Source: Diprion similis (taxonomy: Eukaryota > Arthropoda > Insecta > Hymenoptera > Diprionidae). Taken from it: a stretch of 64,000 bases of DNA. Positions 1 to 12,774 of this stretch are shown here, piece after piece. The DNA is taken from contig NC_060107.1 of assembly GCF_021155765.1 (NCBI RefSeq), forward strand, positions 3,421,501 through 3,485,500, in the 5' to 3' direction. The notes beneath the pieces were generated by a model. The model did no database searches and had not been told where the DNA came from. It was given only the letters and a program-made list of their open reading frames with translations. A program made the translations under genes and the position numbers. Every line of letters starts with the position of its first letter. Position 1 is the first letter of the stretch.

Positions 1-42
1 GGCTGTCCCAACCAGGCACACTGCCGTTTCACTAGCTGTAGT

Positions 43-78
<36 letters not shown>

Positions 79-98
79 AAGTAGTAGTAGTTTAGTAG
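43..98. repeat. (TAG)n microsatellite
   Basis: Tandem TAG/AGT units with one GAA interruption near position 80. Confidence 0.95.
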
Positions 99-446
99 TT
101 ATACAAACGAATGAGAATTATTCGGTTCTCCTCTTTTCAATTCAACAAATAATATGTAAAAAAAAAACTGCACATGCACACAAATCTACAGAGTTTTGTT
201 TATTATCTAGATCGATTCTATTCCCCAAATCAACGTTCCATACGTTGCAAACTCGATAAAACGTTTCACTGTTAGTTCTAGAAACTGAGAAACTGTCTCA
301 CTTGCGTGTGTAGATTTGAAGATCAATATTATACATATCGCAAACGAATTGAGAGAGAAGAAGAAAAAAAAAAAAAAAAAAATCCCAGTCCGTATGACGT
401 TTGCCAAATTTTTACACATTTCGAAATACCCTGTAATTCAGATTTA

Positions 447-449
<3 letters not shown>

Positions 450-503
<54 letters not shown>
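450..503. repeat. (GT)27 microsatellite
   Basis: Uninterrupted GT dinucleotide tract of about 54 bp. Confidence 0.98.
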
Positions 504-506
<3 letters not shown>

Positions 507-860
507 TGTACAGATATCATTTTACAACGATTGTTTAAATAGATGTGAATACGAAATAAGAATGTTATTCCCACGTTGTATACAACACGTGTACGTGGTA
601 TGTATACAATATTTCAACGTGTTATAATCTACAGAAAACATCAAAAAGTATTGTAAAACCTCGGTCATTAGCTGCTATTGAGTTGTTACACGTTCCAATA
701 CGTTCGTAAAGATACGTGAATGGTTTATACACGAATACGTTAGACACGAGAGTATAGCCTCTGTGTTCGTAGGTGAGTGCGTGTTTTCTCACGTTTCAAT
801 TTTCTTTTTTATTGGCTTTTTTTTTTTTTTTTTTTTTTCTCTCAAAGTTTTTCACTGTTG

Positions 861-899
861 CATTGTATTGTATTGTATTGTATTGTATTGTATTGTATT
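861..899. repeat. (ATTGT)n pentanucleotide array
   Basis: About eight perfect ATTGT units, preceded by a poly-T run at 817-838. Confidence 0.95.
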
Positions 900-3800
900 A
901 TACGTATACATGCACAGGTATGCGATGTTTATATATGAATAAGTGTAATAATAGATGAAATATAGTAGTGGTGGTATATACATACATATACATTACATAT
1001 GTATTGTATTATGTATATGTATATATGGATAGGTGCGGAGTAAAAGTAACGAAGCATATACCTAGCGAACGAAGGAGATAAGTGACAGTGAAATGGGAAT
1101 GCATAGATGAAAGTAAATGTACACGTTTATTTTACACACACATACACACACATACACACGTGTGAAAGAGCGTAGCTTTGATCTTGCCGCCGCACGCGAT
1201 CTCGGCGCCGGACACACATACGTAGGTAACTATACCTATATGTAGAGAGACATACGTATGTGAATACATATAAAGCCGCCTACCTATAAAGTCGCATCAC
1301 CCACCACCCACACAAGCCGTGTTCCCGTAACCGTCAATTTAATATCCCTCTCCGTATGATAAACATCGGACAACTTTGCCATATTATACGAAACACATGC
1401 GCATATGTTGTAAGTGTGTAGGAAACGTTATACGTAACGTAAATGTTGTCTGTAATTTTCATTTCAAATTTTATACACGAAGTTGTGTGTGTGTATATAT
1501 ATATATATATAACATCGTCTCTTTACGCTTTAATTATATACGAACACTTTGCTTGTTTGTATCCAAAACTTTGATCATTTCCGACGTCGGTGATATGATT
1601 TAATCCGTTATTATAAAGTGTATCGTTTATTATCCATTCATGCGATGAAGAAGAAGAAGAAGAAGACGAAGAAGGATTTGTTTTTTTCTCTTTTTCTATG
1701 GGGTGTATGAAGTAGAAAAAGTGTTTAAAAAGAAAAGAAGAAAAAGAAGAAAAAAAAAAACAATCTCGAGCAATGGATACCTACAGTGAGCACAAGAGTT
1801 AATAAAGAGTTGAAAATAATGTTCACCACTATAATAATACAAGAGAAATGAATCTGATCGATCAAAATGCTTCAAACTCTTGTGTTTCTGCACAGATTCA
1901 AATATTCTTTTTTTTTTTTTATTATTATTTTACTCGTTGTCCAAATCCCCGCAAATCCTCTTATCTTTGACTCAACACTCGATTCGGACTAAGGGTCCTG
2001 TAATTAATCCCTAACAACAATTTGACACTAAACGTTTGGTAAAATGTACAGATAATTTTCTGTAACATTCAAGAGCTTAGACATGCAGTGTAATGAACAC
2101 TTGCAGTTTGATCGATAGATCAAAAAATCAGCTGTGGTTTAAGGAGGTTTTACCGTAAAATGAATTGACATTTAAGAAAAAAAAGATGAAAGAGTATGTC
2201 AGACGTTTTTTCACGTAGCACGAAACTGAGTTTAGGGTCGGGTGGTGTCAGATTTGTTCGCGACAGCGCATGCGCGCGGTGCAGAAAGGACGACTTTAAA
2301 CTCCTTGGACTGGAAAGTGGTATTTTCTATACTCCGCGAATGCGCATTCGCAAACTCACTCTACCGTCATAAAAACGAGTATTTCGTGTATGTAAAACAA
2401 GTTTGAAAAAACGCGTAAAACATGCTCGCGTTTTATAAAGTACTTTTTCCATATTGCTGATAATTGGTCGTATAATGTCATCGGTAGATCGCAGATACCA
2501 AAAGTCTGAATTGGGACGCGTTAACGCTTTGCGAATGGTAGTTAAAGCGACTAAAGGAGAGTGCGAGACGCTGTGGCGACGGTGACTGACGATGCCGAAT
2601 GATAAGAGAAGAGAAGAGAAGAGAAGATGAGAGGAGAGGAGAGGAGAGGAGAGATGAGAAGAGAGGGAAGAAGAGTGTGGCGATGCGGGAAAACGAACGA
2701 ACGAACGAACGGGGGAAGGAGAGACGTTAAAGCGAGTCAGCGACGGAAGGGAGAAAGAGAGAGAGAGGGAGGGAGAGAGAGAGAGAGTGGCATGAACGAG
2801 TGAGTACGAGGACACACAACCACCAGCAAACGAACTTCAAAGGACTCTTTGATGGTTCCCGCCGCCTGCTGCCATCCCGAGATCTTGATAAGCCGGCATT
2901 ATAAGTCCGTTGTATCGTATCGCGGCAAACCAGTTTTCCTTCGACTTTATTGTAATTAAATACATACGTCGGGTCAGCGGTGCGGCGTGAATATCATCCG
3001 CGACGCCGTTTCTACATCTGCCTCGCACAAAAAATTCCTCTGATTTCCTTAAACCCTTTTCTCAACTCTTTCCTTTACTTTCTCTTCGAAGCTCGGTATC
3101 CCAGAAAGATTATTCTCATTCTTCTGTTTTAACCTGAATTCAAAATAGTTAGACTGAGGTCCGGTGGACAAGTTAGACACAAATGTGTATGATACGTCCT
3201 CCCTAAATAACCAAACTTCTATCACCGACGCCAATCGGTGTCAGTTCGTAATGTGACACGTAATGTAAAGAAATGTGAAAGCCTATTATTCGTTAATAAA
3301 TATTATTCGTTGCGATATGATTATTCTTATATTATTTCGGCCAGACAGGCCATCAACCAGCTCTTAAAGATACCAGACTTCAATGGTCATCTCGCATGGC
3401 TTCGTCGTACATCGCGATTGCTGCTTTTTTTTCTCTTTCATTTATTGTATAAGGTAATTAGCTTAAAGGCTACTCGCCCTCCCCTTCCCCCCTCCTCGCC
3501 CCTCCTCCCCTTAGACTCTCGTATCCATCTCACTGCGCAATACGAAACCCCGTTCAGTCTGCACGATATCGTATCGAATCACTGTCTGTGCCTACATAGT
3601 CGTTATAATCTGAATCAAGAATTACGCAAAATTTACCGAGGGTGCGACCCTCCGACAACCAACGGATTCGATTATTAGAACCGCGGGTAATAAACCCTTG
3701 TTAAAATTAGATAAGATCGATTTCCCCATTCAAGAAATTTCACATAAGAATAAAAAAAAAAAAAAAAACTCCTACGATTAATTCAATCACAAATTCAATG

Positions 3801-3925
3801 AGTTTCTAATCTCATTGTCAATCTCATTTATACTCAGTCGGTAACAGTGATGCAGAACGCATATTTTGTATACAGAGTGAATTCCTATAGACTTCACGTT
3901 TCTACGCGCACCCGCTACTACAATA

Positions 3926-4118
3926 CGAGAGCATTTGTTTTCCAGGGTGACCAACCATCCCAAACGACAGTTCACCATCGCGATGTATATAACCTGAAAA
4001 TTTTTTTATCAGACAACTGTCACAGACATCTGTCAGAATTTTTTAGTTTACCATACATCGCGGTAAACTTTCGTTCGAACTTGTGACAGTTGGTCAGCCT
4101 GGAAAACAGTTGCTCTCG
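3926..4118. mobile_element. Short foldback (TIR) element
   Basis: The left arm starts CGAGAGCA and continues TTTTCCAGGGTGACCAAC. The right arm, read on the minus strand, starts CGAGAGCA and continues TTTTCCAGGCTGACCAAC. Both arms then reach a CGCGATGTAT motif. The arms are about 75 bp and imperfect. It has no coding capacity, so it is probably a MITE or foldback element. It lies directly beside the next element. Confidence 0.6.
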
Positions 4119-4137
4119 GGCTGTTAGCGCCTGCGCA

Positions 4138-4465
4138 TTAACCCTTTCATTCGTATATTTTTCCACTCAATATTTTGGTCCGAATTTTTCTACTCGGGGG
4201 TTTTTGGGGTCGCTGATCACAAATCTGGAGTTAGAATCTAATAATTTATACATCCAAGATGGCAGATCTAATACGACGGATGTAAAATCAAAAAAAAAAA
4301 CTATCAAACTTCAATGATTTTGGCCAAAACCCGTTACTCAGGGGTTTTTGAGGTTAAACAAAGTAACAAGGATCGTTTGAAGTTATAAACAAACTGCGAT
4401 AAGACTAGGAATTGGAAATTTTTGAGTTGGGACACTGAGCCTCCAACTGTGACTGAAAGGGATAA
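4138..4465 (-). mobile_element. MITE-like element, AACCCTTTCAGTCAC family, copy 1
   Basis: The left end is TTAACCCTTTCATTCG and the right end is GTGACTGAAAGGGATAA, which are imperfect inverted copies. The inner sequence near 4355-4425, read in reverse complement, matches 26738-26800, which lies between the same kind of termini. It also carries a module that reads, on the minus strand, 'GCCATCTTGG...GATCAGCGACCCC', seen again near 16.6, 26.9 and 33 kb. It encodes nothing, so it is a non-autonomous dispersed repeat. Confidence 0.65.
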
Positions 4466-5156
4466 ATTTTAGCCGACGACAGAAGGTTCATTCGTCGTTC
4501 TCCAAGTCCAATTATAATAGATTATATACTCTATTGTGTAACTATAATGTGTGTATAACACGTGAACAGAAAAGTAGTAGTTCAGCCAATCATCTACGTC
4601 GTACATTGTACACCTATACATAAACGGACTACATAAATAATAAGGTGCATCGTTGAGGATAGATTGTAACAAGCAACGGGAAGAGCGGAGAAGAGAAAAA
4701 TTTCCGCTTCGACGACAAGATCCTGATCCTGGTAATGATCAGAATCCTATGGACGAAGGAGGCGACCCTATGTACTGAGGCACTCATGTGTATATAATAC
4801 ACGTCGTGCATGCAAACGCACACAACGAGTCATGTACATACATATAGTATATATATATGTATATATATATGTATACACATAAGCGCCGGAAAACCCTGCA
4901 GGACACAGTTTATCGGCGTCCCGGCGTGAACAATAGAATAAGGCAAATGTCGAGACCGCGTGCGACAGCAGCTGACGATGAGGTGGTGGTCAGTCGTTCG
5001 TCTCAGAGACTGTGTGTGCAGCGCGGCCGTTCACCAAAGTTCTTTCATCTTTGCCGCCCCTTTAGTCGCGCACTTCCCGCACCGGGATTTGAAAAGAGAG
5101 ATGCAAAAAAAAAAGGAAAGAAAAGGAGAATATCTGCGCTTTTCTTCTTACTTGGG

Positions 5157-5192
<36 letters not shown>

Positions 5193-6934
5193 TTGTATAG
5201 TAATTTTTACTGCAGGACACGTTGTATTAAAAAAATTTATAATCATACCCGAAATATGGGTTGAATATAGAATTTAATCGAATATAATACATTTATCCAA
5301 TTCGAATAATAATATCTGCACGAATTGATTATAGAAGATGTAATAATATATAGTATATTCATGATAATAAATTTTTGAATATAAAATTTATATCCTTAGT
5401 TTTTGATTTATTTTTTTTATTCAATTTTTTACGGCAAACTTGTGATGTTCTTTCGGTTGCAAAACGCTGAGTATTTACTTTTTATACTTTAATAATTGTA
5501 TAGGAATTTTCATTTCAATTATATTACTTGACGATTCAAAGCTCACAATTGAAAACGAAAATGAAAATGATAAAGAAAACATCCAAGTATATAGATATAG
5601 CTATTTGATAATAAAATTGATCATCTATCGAACAGAGGTTCTCAACGATTTTTCACGGAGAAAGTTGTTGAAAAGAAAAAGGTAAGAAGATGAAGGTGGT
5701 TTGTGCGATAACCGAGAAAACATATTGTGTATTATTATTATCATTATTATTATTATTATATATGTATACAAGAGAGTAAAGATCAGAGAGTAGAAAATGC
5801 GACACGGCAAAGCGGCATCTTTGACTTTGTGAAACTGCCCTCTCTTTATAAACTCCAGAAGAGAGCTAGGCCGAGAAGTTTCGCGCATCACTGCGACGAT
5901 TACGCCTCGATGCGTCTTTCCTTCCTTGTTTCCTTAACTTTTCTCCATTTCTTTAGCTCCGTTTTCGGGGCTTCTCTTTTTCTTCTTTTTCTTATTATTA
6001 TTATTCTTGGTTCGTACCCCGCCACCCTTTTGTAAACATAACCTAAATGCCTTCATGGCGAACGGGCGATCGTCCTTTTTAAACACATCGAAAACGCCGA
6101 ACGTAAATATTCGCAATAAAAGTTTTCACGTGAATCGGGCAGAAGAACAATTTTAGATTTGAAAAACTGGCGACAATGAATTGTCAAATACTGAAAATAT
6201 AGACAAGAGATACGTTTTCAAAAAATTGATTTGCAGCACCATTTTTTCTCCCATCGTAACTGAAAATATCAAAGCGTCGTTGAATATTCAATTTTTTAAC
6301 AACACGGACATTGATTATGATCAACAAATGACGATATAGTATAATGTTGAATTAACTACCGACGAAGAAGAAAAGAAGAAAATCTGTTTCACCGATTTTA
6401 TAAAAACAAAAATAATCAATAATTTTTATCTAATTTCATTAGATAATATTCTCATATTTTTTTTTTTTTTTTGTATATTTAAATAGCGAATACAATACGT
6501 CTAAAATTTGACAAATACTCAATCGACGACGATAAATAAAGTATTCGAGTATCGACGAACCGATTGAGCTGTTATCTCTCACCTTCCAGTGTATAAATAA
6601 ATAAATTCAAATAATACAGTTAAAGTGAAAAGCTGTGAGTATAGCTATTGCAGAATGAATATCAGAGTAAGCGTTAAGAGCAAAATCTCGTACACCTGAA
6701 TCACCGTGAATTCCCTAATTCCGGATAGGTGTGTGTAGGTGTGTACACCTACGGCGATACGAAGGGTAAGAACGGCGGCAAAACGGAGCTGGCTGCTGGT
6801 GGTAAGTTGAAACCTCGAGTTATTTCGCTCGCGATTCTCTTATCTCGGATCGATTTCATTCGCGAACGCGAGACTGAGAGGTTATATCATGTGGTGAAAA
6901 GAGACTTGGCCGAGTTAAGTATACACCTTATATA

Positions 6935-6979
<45 letters not shown>

Positions 6980-8795
6980 CTGCAGGGACGTGGTGAGCAA
7001 AATTTAACTACAAGAAAGCAGCGACGCAAAAAAAAAAAAAAATTCAGAGGAAAAAACATATCGAATGAAAAATGAGAAGAATAAGAAAAAGAAAAAGATA
7101 TAGAAGAAAATAGAAAAAAAAAGAAAACAGCAGAACCTAATCTAAATTCGGTGATCCAAACCCGTTTAGACAAATGAAAAGTGCGAAGGGAACAAGTAAA
7201 AACAAATATCGTGACTTTTATTTTTATTTTTTTTTTTTTTCTCGCAAGTGACGCGGTTTTTTTGTTTATTTTATTTTGATTTTTCTTTTCTTGTTTCATT
7301 TTTTTTTTTTTTTTTCCCCCTTCTAATTACTACATATTCAATTAGTCGAAGTGTATGATAATCTGTGTGTATAAATAAACTTTTCACGTACGAGGGGAAG
7401 AATTGTTTGTTGGTTTTCTTTTTTTTTTCTGTTTTTTTTTTTTTTTTTTGTTCCTTCTTTCTCTCCTTCTTCTCATCGCCAAATTGAACAATATTTTACA
7501 CACATCCAGTCGGCGCGTTATAAATTTATTCTACCATGCGGCGAGAATTTATTTTCATCCGTTTATCTTTCGCTTGCGAAAAAAATTGGAAAAAAAAAAA
7601 AAAAAAAGAAGGAAAAAAAAGAGAAATAACTAAACAGCAGAGAACAGTGGTCATTATTTATCTATTTCTCTTTTACTTTTCTAATTTTTTTTTTGTTTTT
7701 TTTTTTTCTTCTTCTTCTTCTCTTCCTTCTTTTCGCTAATGAACGTCACGATCGATTGAATGGTTTACAGTAAAAGACTAGAATAGTAATAGAGACGTGT
7801 TGTACATGGGGATACATGCAGTGGGTGTATAAATAGAATGACGTTGGCGTGATAAAATGTATGTACAATACATTGTGGGTACCGTGAGAGAAGAAGAAGA
7901 TAAAATAATAAAAAAAAAAAATAAAAATAAAAAAATGAATGAAATAAATAAATAAATAAATAAAACTGTAAAAAGACGATGATAGATTAACGAATATTGA
8001 TATTACCGGAGGAAAATTTTTTTATTCAACTTTACATGCTACATAGTGAAAGAAATGTTGAGGAGGAAGAGGAGGAGGAAGAAGAGGAAGAGGAGGAGGA
8101 GGAGGGAGAGAATAAGGAATAGAAAGGAAAGTGTGAAAAAAATTTTTACATCCGAGCAGAAGTTTTCATTATTTTATGCACATCCGCAAGTAATTTATTT
8201 TTGCTATAAATCGAGGCGATATAAGGGGGCAGAAGAGAGGGGGTGGGGGGGGGGGGGGTACACGTGGCGAATAAACTTGTATGCAGCAGCTAGCAACAGA
8301 CATTTATAGGTTAGTATACATAATATTATATGGATGACGGAATAATTTTCAGAGTTTATAATAAGGCGCCTCGTATATTGTAAGCCCAGGCGAGCGAAAA
8401 AATTCAACAACGAATATAAAATAAAATTAGAAAGGAGAAACAAACGATTATTATGAACCCACGTCAGCGGGACGAATTCCCAGCCATGTGCGATAATCAG
8501 ACGGTCTGATTACTTCTTAAAACTTGAAGTGCATATATATTCGTGTGTGTGTGTATGTCTTATAAGGATAACTATGATTATATGGATATAGGTATGTGTG
8601 ATTATATCATTTCATCTTCTTCTTCTTGTTCGACGTTTTTTTTTTCCTTTCTTTTTTTCTTCTCAATTCCTCTAACACATACCGTAGATTCGACGAGGTT
8701 CTCGAGATTGAGAAAAAAAAGAAGAAATAAAAGAGAGAGAGAGAGAGAGAGAAAGAGAAAGAGAGAAAGATAAATAAATAACCTATAAACCTATA
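4466..8795. other. Gene-free repeat-rich DNA
   Basis: No supportable gene. It holds poly-T at about 5159-5189, (ATT)n near 5730-5760, a 42-bp (TA)n at 6936-6977, long A/T runs around 7030-7720, GA/GGA-rich DNA at 8050-8110, poly-G at 8239-8259 and (GA)n at 8730-8760. Many AATAAA motifs occur around 7900-7970, which would suit a 3' UTR or simply AT-rich DNA. Confidence 0.6.
6936..6977. repeat. (TA)n microsatellite
   Basis: About 42 bp of uninterrupted TA dinucleotide. Confidence 0.97.
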
Positions 8796-9415
8796 AGGGT
8801 ACCTACATATACTATTTTTTTTTTTTTTTAGTCTCGTGTGACAAAATGTTAGTTTTTGATGTTTTAAGAGCCCACTCCAAAGGACAGTTCAAAAAAAAAA
8901 AATTTTAAAAGGTCGCTCCAAATTTTTTTAAATGTCAAAAATCGTCAAAAAATTAAATTAAAATAATTGTATTTTCAGTATTTTGTTTGATTTTTAATTC
9001 ATGTCGTGGTGTATTGTTATCGATTCTTTATTACTAAATAAGAGGAAAAAAATTTATGAAATTTTTATATGAATATTAAAAGGTCGCTCGAAAATATCTA
9101 AAGAAATGCACCAAAAAATTTGAAAAAAAATTATGAGCGACCTTTCAAAATTCAAATTTTGAACTGAAACTTTCGGATACTTATTTTTTTTTTTGTCTAT
9201 AAAATTATACCGTAACGATAAAGGATGTATAAAAAAAAAAAAAAAAAAAAATCGATTTTTGACGATTTCTGACGTTTTAAAAAATATGGAGCGATCTCAT
9301 AAAAATTTTATTTTGAACTGTCCTTTGGAGTGGGCTCTTGAAACATCAAAAACTAACATTTTGTCAGACGAGACTCGAAAAAAAAAAAAGTATTCGGTTT
9401 TTTTTGCGCCACCCT
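8796..9415. mobile_element. 620-bp MITE / foldback element with long TIRs
   Basis: The left arm (about 8829-8955) reads TAGTCTCG..., then GACAAAATGTTAG..., GAGCCCACTCCAAAGGACAG. The right arm (about 9253-9380) is its reverse complement with few changes. The outermost ends are AGGGT (8796) and ACCCT (9415). GGTCGCTC motifs recur inside at about 8911, 9082 and, inverted, 9134, so the inside is itself partly palindromic. There is no transposase frame. It is probably a non-autonomous DNA transposon. The flanks are TATA-rich, so the target duplication is not clear. Confidence 0.85.
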
Positions 9416-10123
9416 AATATATATATACATATTATATATATCAATGTGGGAATATATTATTTACCAGATCAATCGTGCAACGCCGCTAATATACGTGCCA
9501 CGAATTACATATGCATACAATAAATATATATATATAATGTATATATATATAATGTATAATATCCACGTGTACAAGACGTATTATATCTTTGCATATGAAA
9601 GGTTGATTTTCACTAACGTTTATCGCCACGTAGGTATACTATATTATACTCGTACATGCCGCTTGTTCGTCATCGCTAATGTAATCCTGTTATACGTAAG
9701 CAATATAAACGATAACTCGTTATATCAAACAGTACGCACGTGTACTACGTATATCGTACACACGTCTTGGCATATAATGAAGTACCTAGATAGGTATAAA
9801 TAGGTATGCTGAAAGGATGGTAAAGAAATTGGGGAAGAGCGAAAAAAGGAATAGAATTTCGATGATTTTTTTTTTTTTCCGTTCATTTCGTATATTCGGA
9901 ATCTATTTAAAAAAAAAAGTCGCGAATTCCCATTGCTTTCGTTCGTTCGTATTTTTTTTATTTCTTTTCTTTTCATTTTAGAAAAAAAATTTTCTACAAC
10001 CTCTTTGTAAAAAGTGTATTTTTTTCGCACCGGCGAAATGCATGATATGTATATACATACCATACATGTAATCTATAATGTACCTAAGTGTGCGTGCATC
10101 TGTATTTGTATATGAATTTTCAC

Positions 10124-10157
<34 letters not shown>

Positions 10158-10378
10158 ACTCATCCGAGACGAATCTCTCTCTTTCTGTTTTTCCCCCTCT
10201 CGTGACTTCTTTTTCTACCGTGTCGCCGGGTGTCGGATGCGCGTCAAATTTAGTAATTCACGCTGAATTGAAAAAAAATTCCGATCCGCTATTATGTTGC
10301 ATCTTTCATCTTCCCTTCGACTCTGCACAAAGAATGAGCAGTAGCGTAGAGAAAAAGACAAGAAAGAAAAAGAAAAAG

Positions 10379-10423
<45 letters not shown>

Positions 10424-11664
10424 TTGAAAAGTGAGAAATAAAAATAAAATGAAAAATAAAAGTAGCAGATGTGAGAAGAAGAGAGATATCCGGCCGCACC
10501 GGTTAAGGAGCAACAACAAGACAACTGATGCCGACGATGACGACGGCATGGAGGAAAATTATCACCATACATACGTCTATATTATATATATAAAAAAAAA
10601 AAAAATTCTTTCACACACGTACAAACACAAACGATGCATTCAAAATCTCGGGTATAACACAGTATAACGTATAGTCCTGTGTGTGTGTGTGTGTGTGTGT
10701 ATGAAAAAAAAAAAAAAAAAAAAAAAATCAACGTTTTCTTATCAATGCCAAAAACTTTGCGAATTCGAGTAAATTAGGAATAAACGAGTATACGATGAAA
10801 TGAAAAAAAAAAAAAAAAAAATTTTTTTTAGATAATTCGACTTACAAGTTGTTACGTGTAAATAAAGCAGGTATACATATATAAAAAATACATCACGCTA
10901 GCGGATAATAAAGCGGAAACAGTTTGTCGATCGATTTCGGTGGTATGTTATACATGATACATATGTATATCGTATGTGATACACGTAACGCATACGCGTG
11001 ATGCATTGCAAAAACGTGCGATATATGAAAAGGAGGGGGTGTAAGCGGAGAAAGAGAGACACGCAGAGACAGAGAGAAAGAGGGAGGTTAACGGTTCGAA
11101 GGGGAGTAGAGAGACTCCGCGGGCCAGATCGCGAAGAGCACTTAGCCTTTGCGAGCACTTAGCCTTCGGCAGGGGTACGAAGGGGGTATGAAGTCGTAGG
11201 AGGGGTGGTGGTGGCCGTGCTCGAGAAGGAAGAGCGGGGGCACTTTGAATCGGCGAGCGGCGGGTGCTCGCTGCTCGGTTGATAATGCAGGTACAATACG
11301 AATCAAAGCAATAGTCACTTACGCGGGACACTCCTGAACAATAGAGACAATTATTGTACATGCAGCGCGCCGGAGAGGGGCGGGAGGGGGGGGGCAGGGG
11401 GGGGCACACAATGCATCAAACGGACGGCGAAACCGGCGATGATCAACCCGAGGGATATATGTATGTATAGTACGTGCAGGTATGGGAGTCGGCGGAATTG
11501 AAGGGGAGAAACTCACCCCCGTGTACCCCCCCGGCCGTTCGGTTTTCGTCGCGCCGTTTCTCTCGGCTCTTATCTCCTGTGTTCGTTTTGCTGTCCGTTT
11601 GTCTGCCGGTCTTTTCTGAACGTACCCCAAATAAACAGGATTCGCGATCTCCTTTTTTGACAAC
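9416..11664. other. Gene-free DNA; GC-rich patch at 11.0-11.6 kb
   Basis: No supportable gene. Simple repeats are (TTA)n near 10128-10156, (GA)n at 10383-10420, (GT)n at 10679-10700 and poly-A at 10704-10727. At 11030-11640 the base composition turns GC-rich and CpG-rich, with G runs. That could mark a promoter or first exon, but I see no clear exon there. Confidence 0.5.
10383..10420. repeat. (GA)n microsatellite
   Basis: Perfect GA dinucleotide tract of about 38 bp following a purine-rich run. Confidence 0.97.
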
Positions 11665-11826
11665 CGAAATCGGTTAGGTTATGTTACGAAAGAAAGATGT
11701 CACGTGGTCAGTTTTTACCGACCGAGTTCCGATGCGAGACCGAGAAATAATCGCGATAACCGCGAAATCGGTTAGGTTATGTTACACAAAGATCATGTCA
11801 TGTGGTCAGTTTTTACCGACCGAGCT
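11665..11826. repeat. Tandem duplication, 98-bp period, 1.7 copies
   Basis: CGAAATCGGTTAGGTTATGT at 11665 recurs at 11763. About 40 bp further on, each copy carries a TGGTCAGTTTTTACCGACCG motif, itself a near-perfect small hairpin (GGTCAGT/ACCGACC). Confidence 0.9.
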
Positions 11827-12774
11827 ATATTATTGTTGTTATTATTATTATTATTGCCATACATGTATGTATATACGTATCTACATATCAGAGTTGAAAT
11901 AATGAACAAATAAAAAAAAATAAAAAAAAAAAAAAAAGTTTATGTACCTTAACAAATAGTATTTTGGCAATTTTTTCCTCAATTCGAATCTGATTCAGAC
12001 AATAGAAACATGTACCCATTCTTGTCACAAGTATCTCGCTAAGATGTTTAATACAAAGTTCGTAACGATGTAAAAATTTGAATTCCAATTTGAGCATAAA
12101 TTCGGCGAAAAGAAAAAAAAAAAAAAACATTCCCCGACTTTCCGGTGATTTTTGACCAGATAAAAGAAAACCCGTGACTATATTATTCTTGATATTCCTG
12201 CACGGTTTCCACGGGTAGAATAGAAATGTGGAAAATATTTTTCTCATTTATCATATAGTTATCCTATTTAGGTGTAAGCTGTTACTTGCAGGGTATATGA
12301 AAAGAGATTGACACTCTAGTCGGGTAAAGGATCAATTAACGATTGCAGCGCCCTGCGAATAATGAAACGAAACATCAATAATTATTCTTAAAAACGTTTA
12401 TTCTATGGGGTATCAATGAGACGAGAGTTTCGCGAGAGTATATTTACCCATAATCACCAACACCTTGACTGACAATGAAAGACGATGGATCGGTGTGACG
12501 CGTGGTGTGCATCCTTAGCGATTCCGTATGACGGATTCGTACAAAGTGCATGGCAGTTATACGTGCATCATATGATATGTATGTACACACGCTTAAATAC
12601 GTATATGCTATAGGTTATACATGCATGTGTATTTTATATACATTATAATATACATGTATGTACGTAAAGCAGAGACGCCGCCTTGCCAGGGGGACAGTCG
12701 TTATACGCCCACTTGAGCTCTCGTAAACCTTTGAGAATTGAGAAGAGAGAGAATGCTTTTGTTTCGCACGGATG
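11827..12774. other. Gene-free DNA
   Basis: Nothing coding is seen. The stretch has (TTA)n at about 11835-11855, A runs, and TA/TG-rich DNA near 12590-12665. A weak frame across 12683-12898 runs into the next element and is not credible. Confidence 0.5.

Larger units (their letters stand above)
1..3925. other. Gene-free repeat-rich DNA (intergenic, intron or UTR)
   Basis: No open frame here has the composition of a real exon; the longer ones are translations of GA, GT or poly-T tracts. It contains (TAG)n, a 54-bp (GT)n, an ATTGT pentamer array, GAA and GAGAA/GAGGA tracts around 2604-2670, a CGAA tetramer near 2696-2710, and several A or T homopolymers. I cannot tell whether it is intergenic DNA, a long intron or the 3' UTR of a gene to the left. 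Confidence 0.6.

Noticed and set aside
2327..2815. 162-residue minus-strand frame rich in Ser/Leu
   Set aside because: It is a translation of the GAGAA/GAGGA repeat region; no splice or family support.
10948..11409. 153-residue minus-strand frame through the GC-rich patch
   Set aside because: Compositional: Pro/Arg/Ser from G runs and CpG; no recognisable domain.
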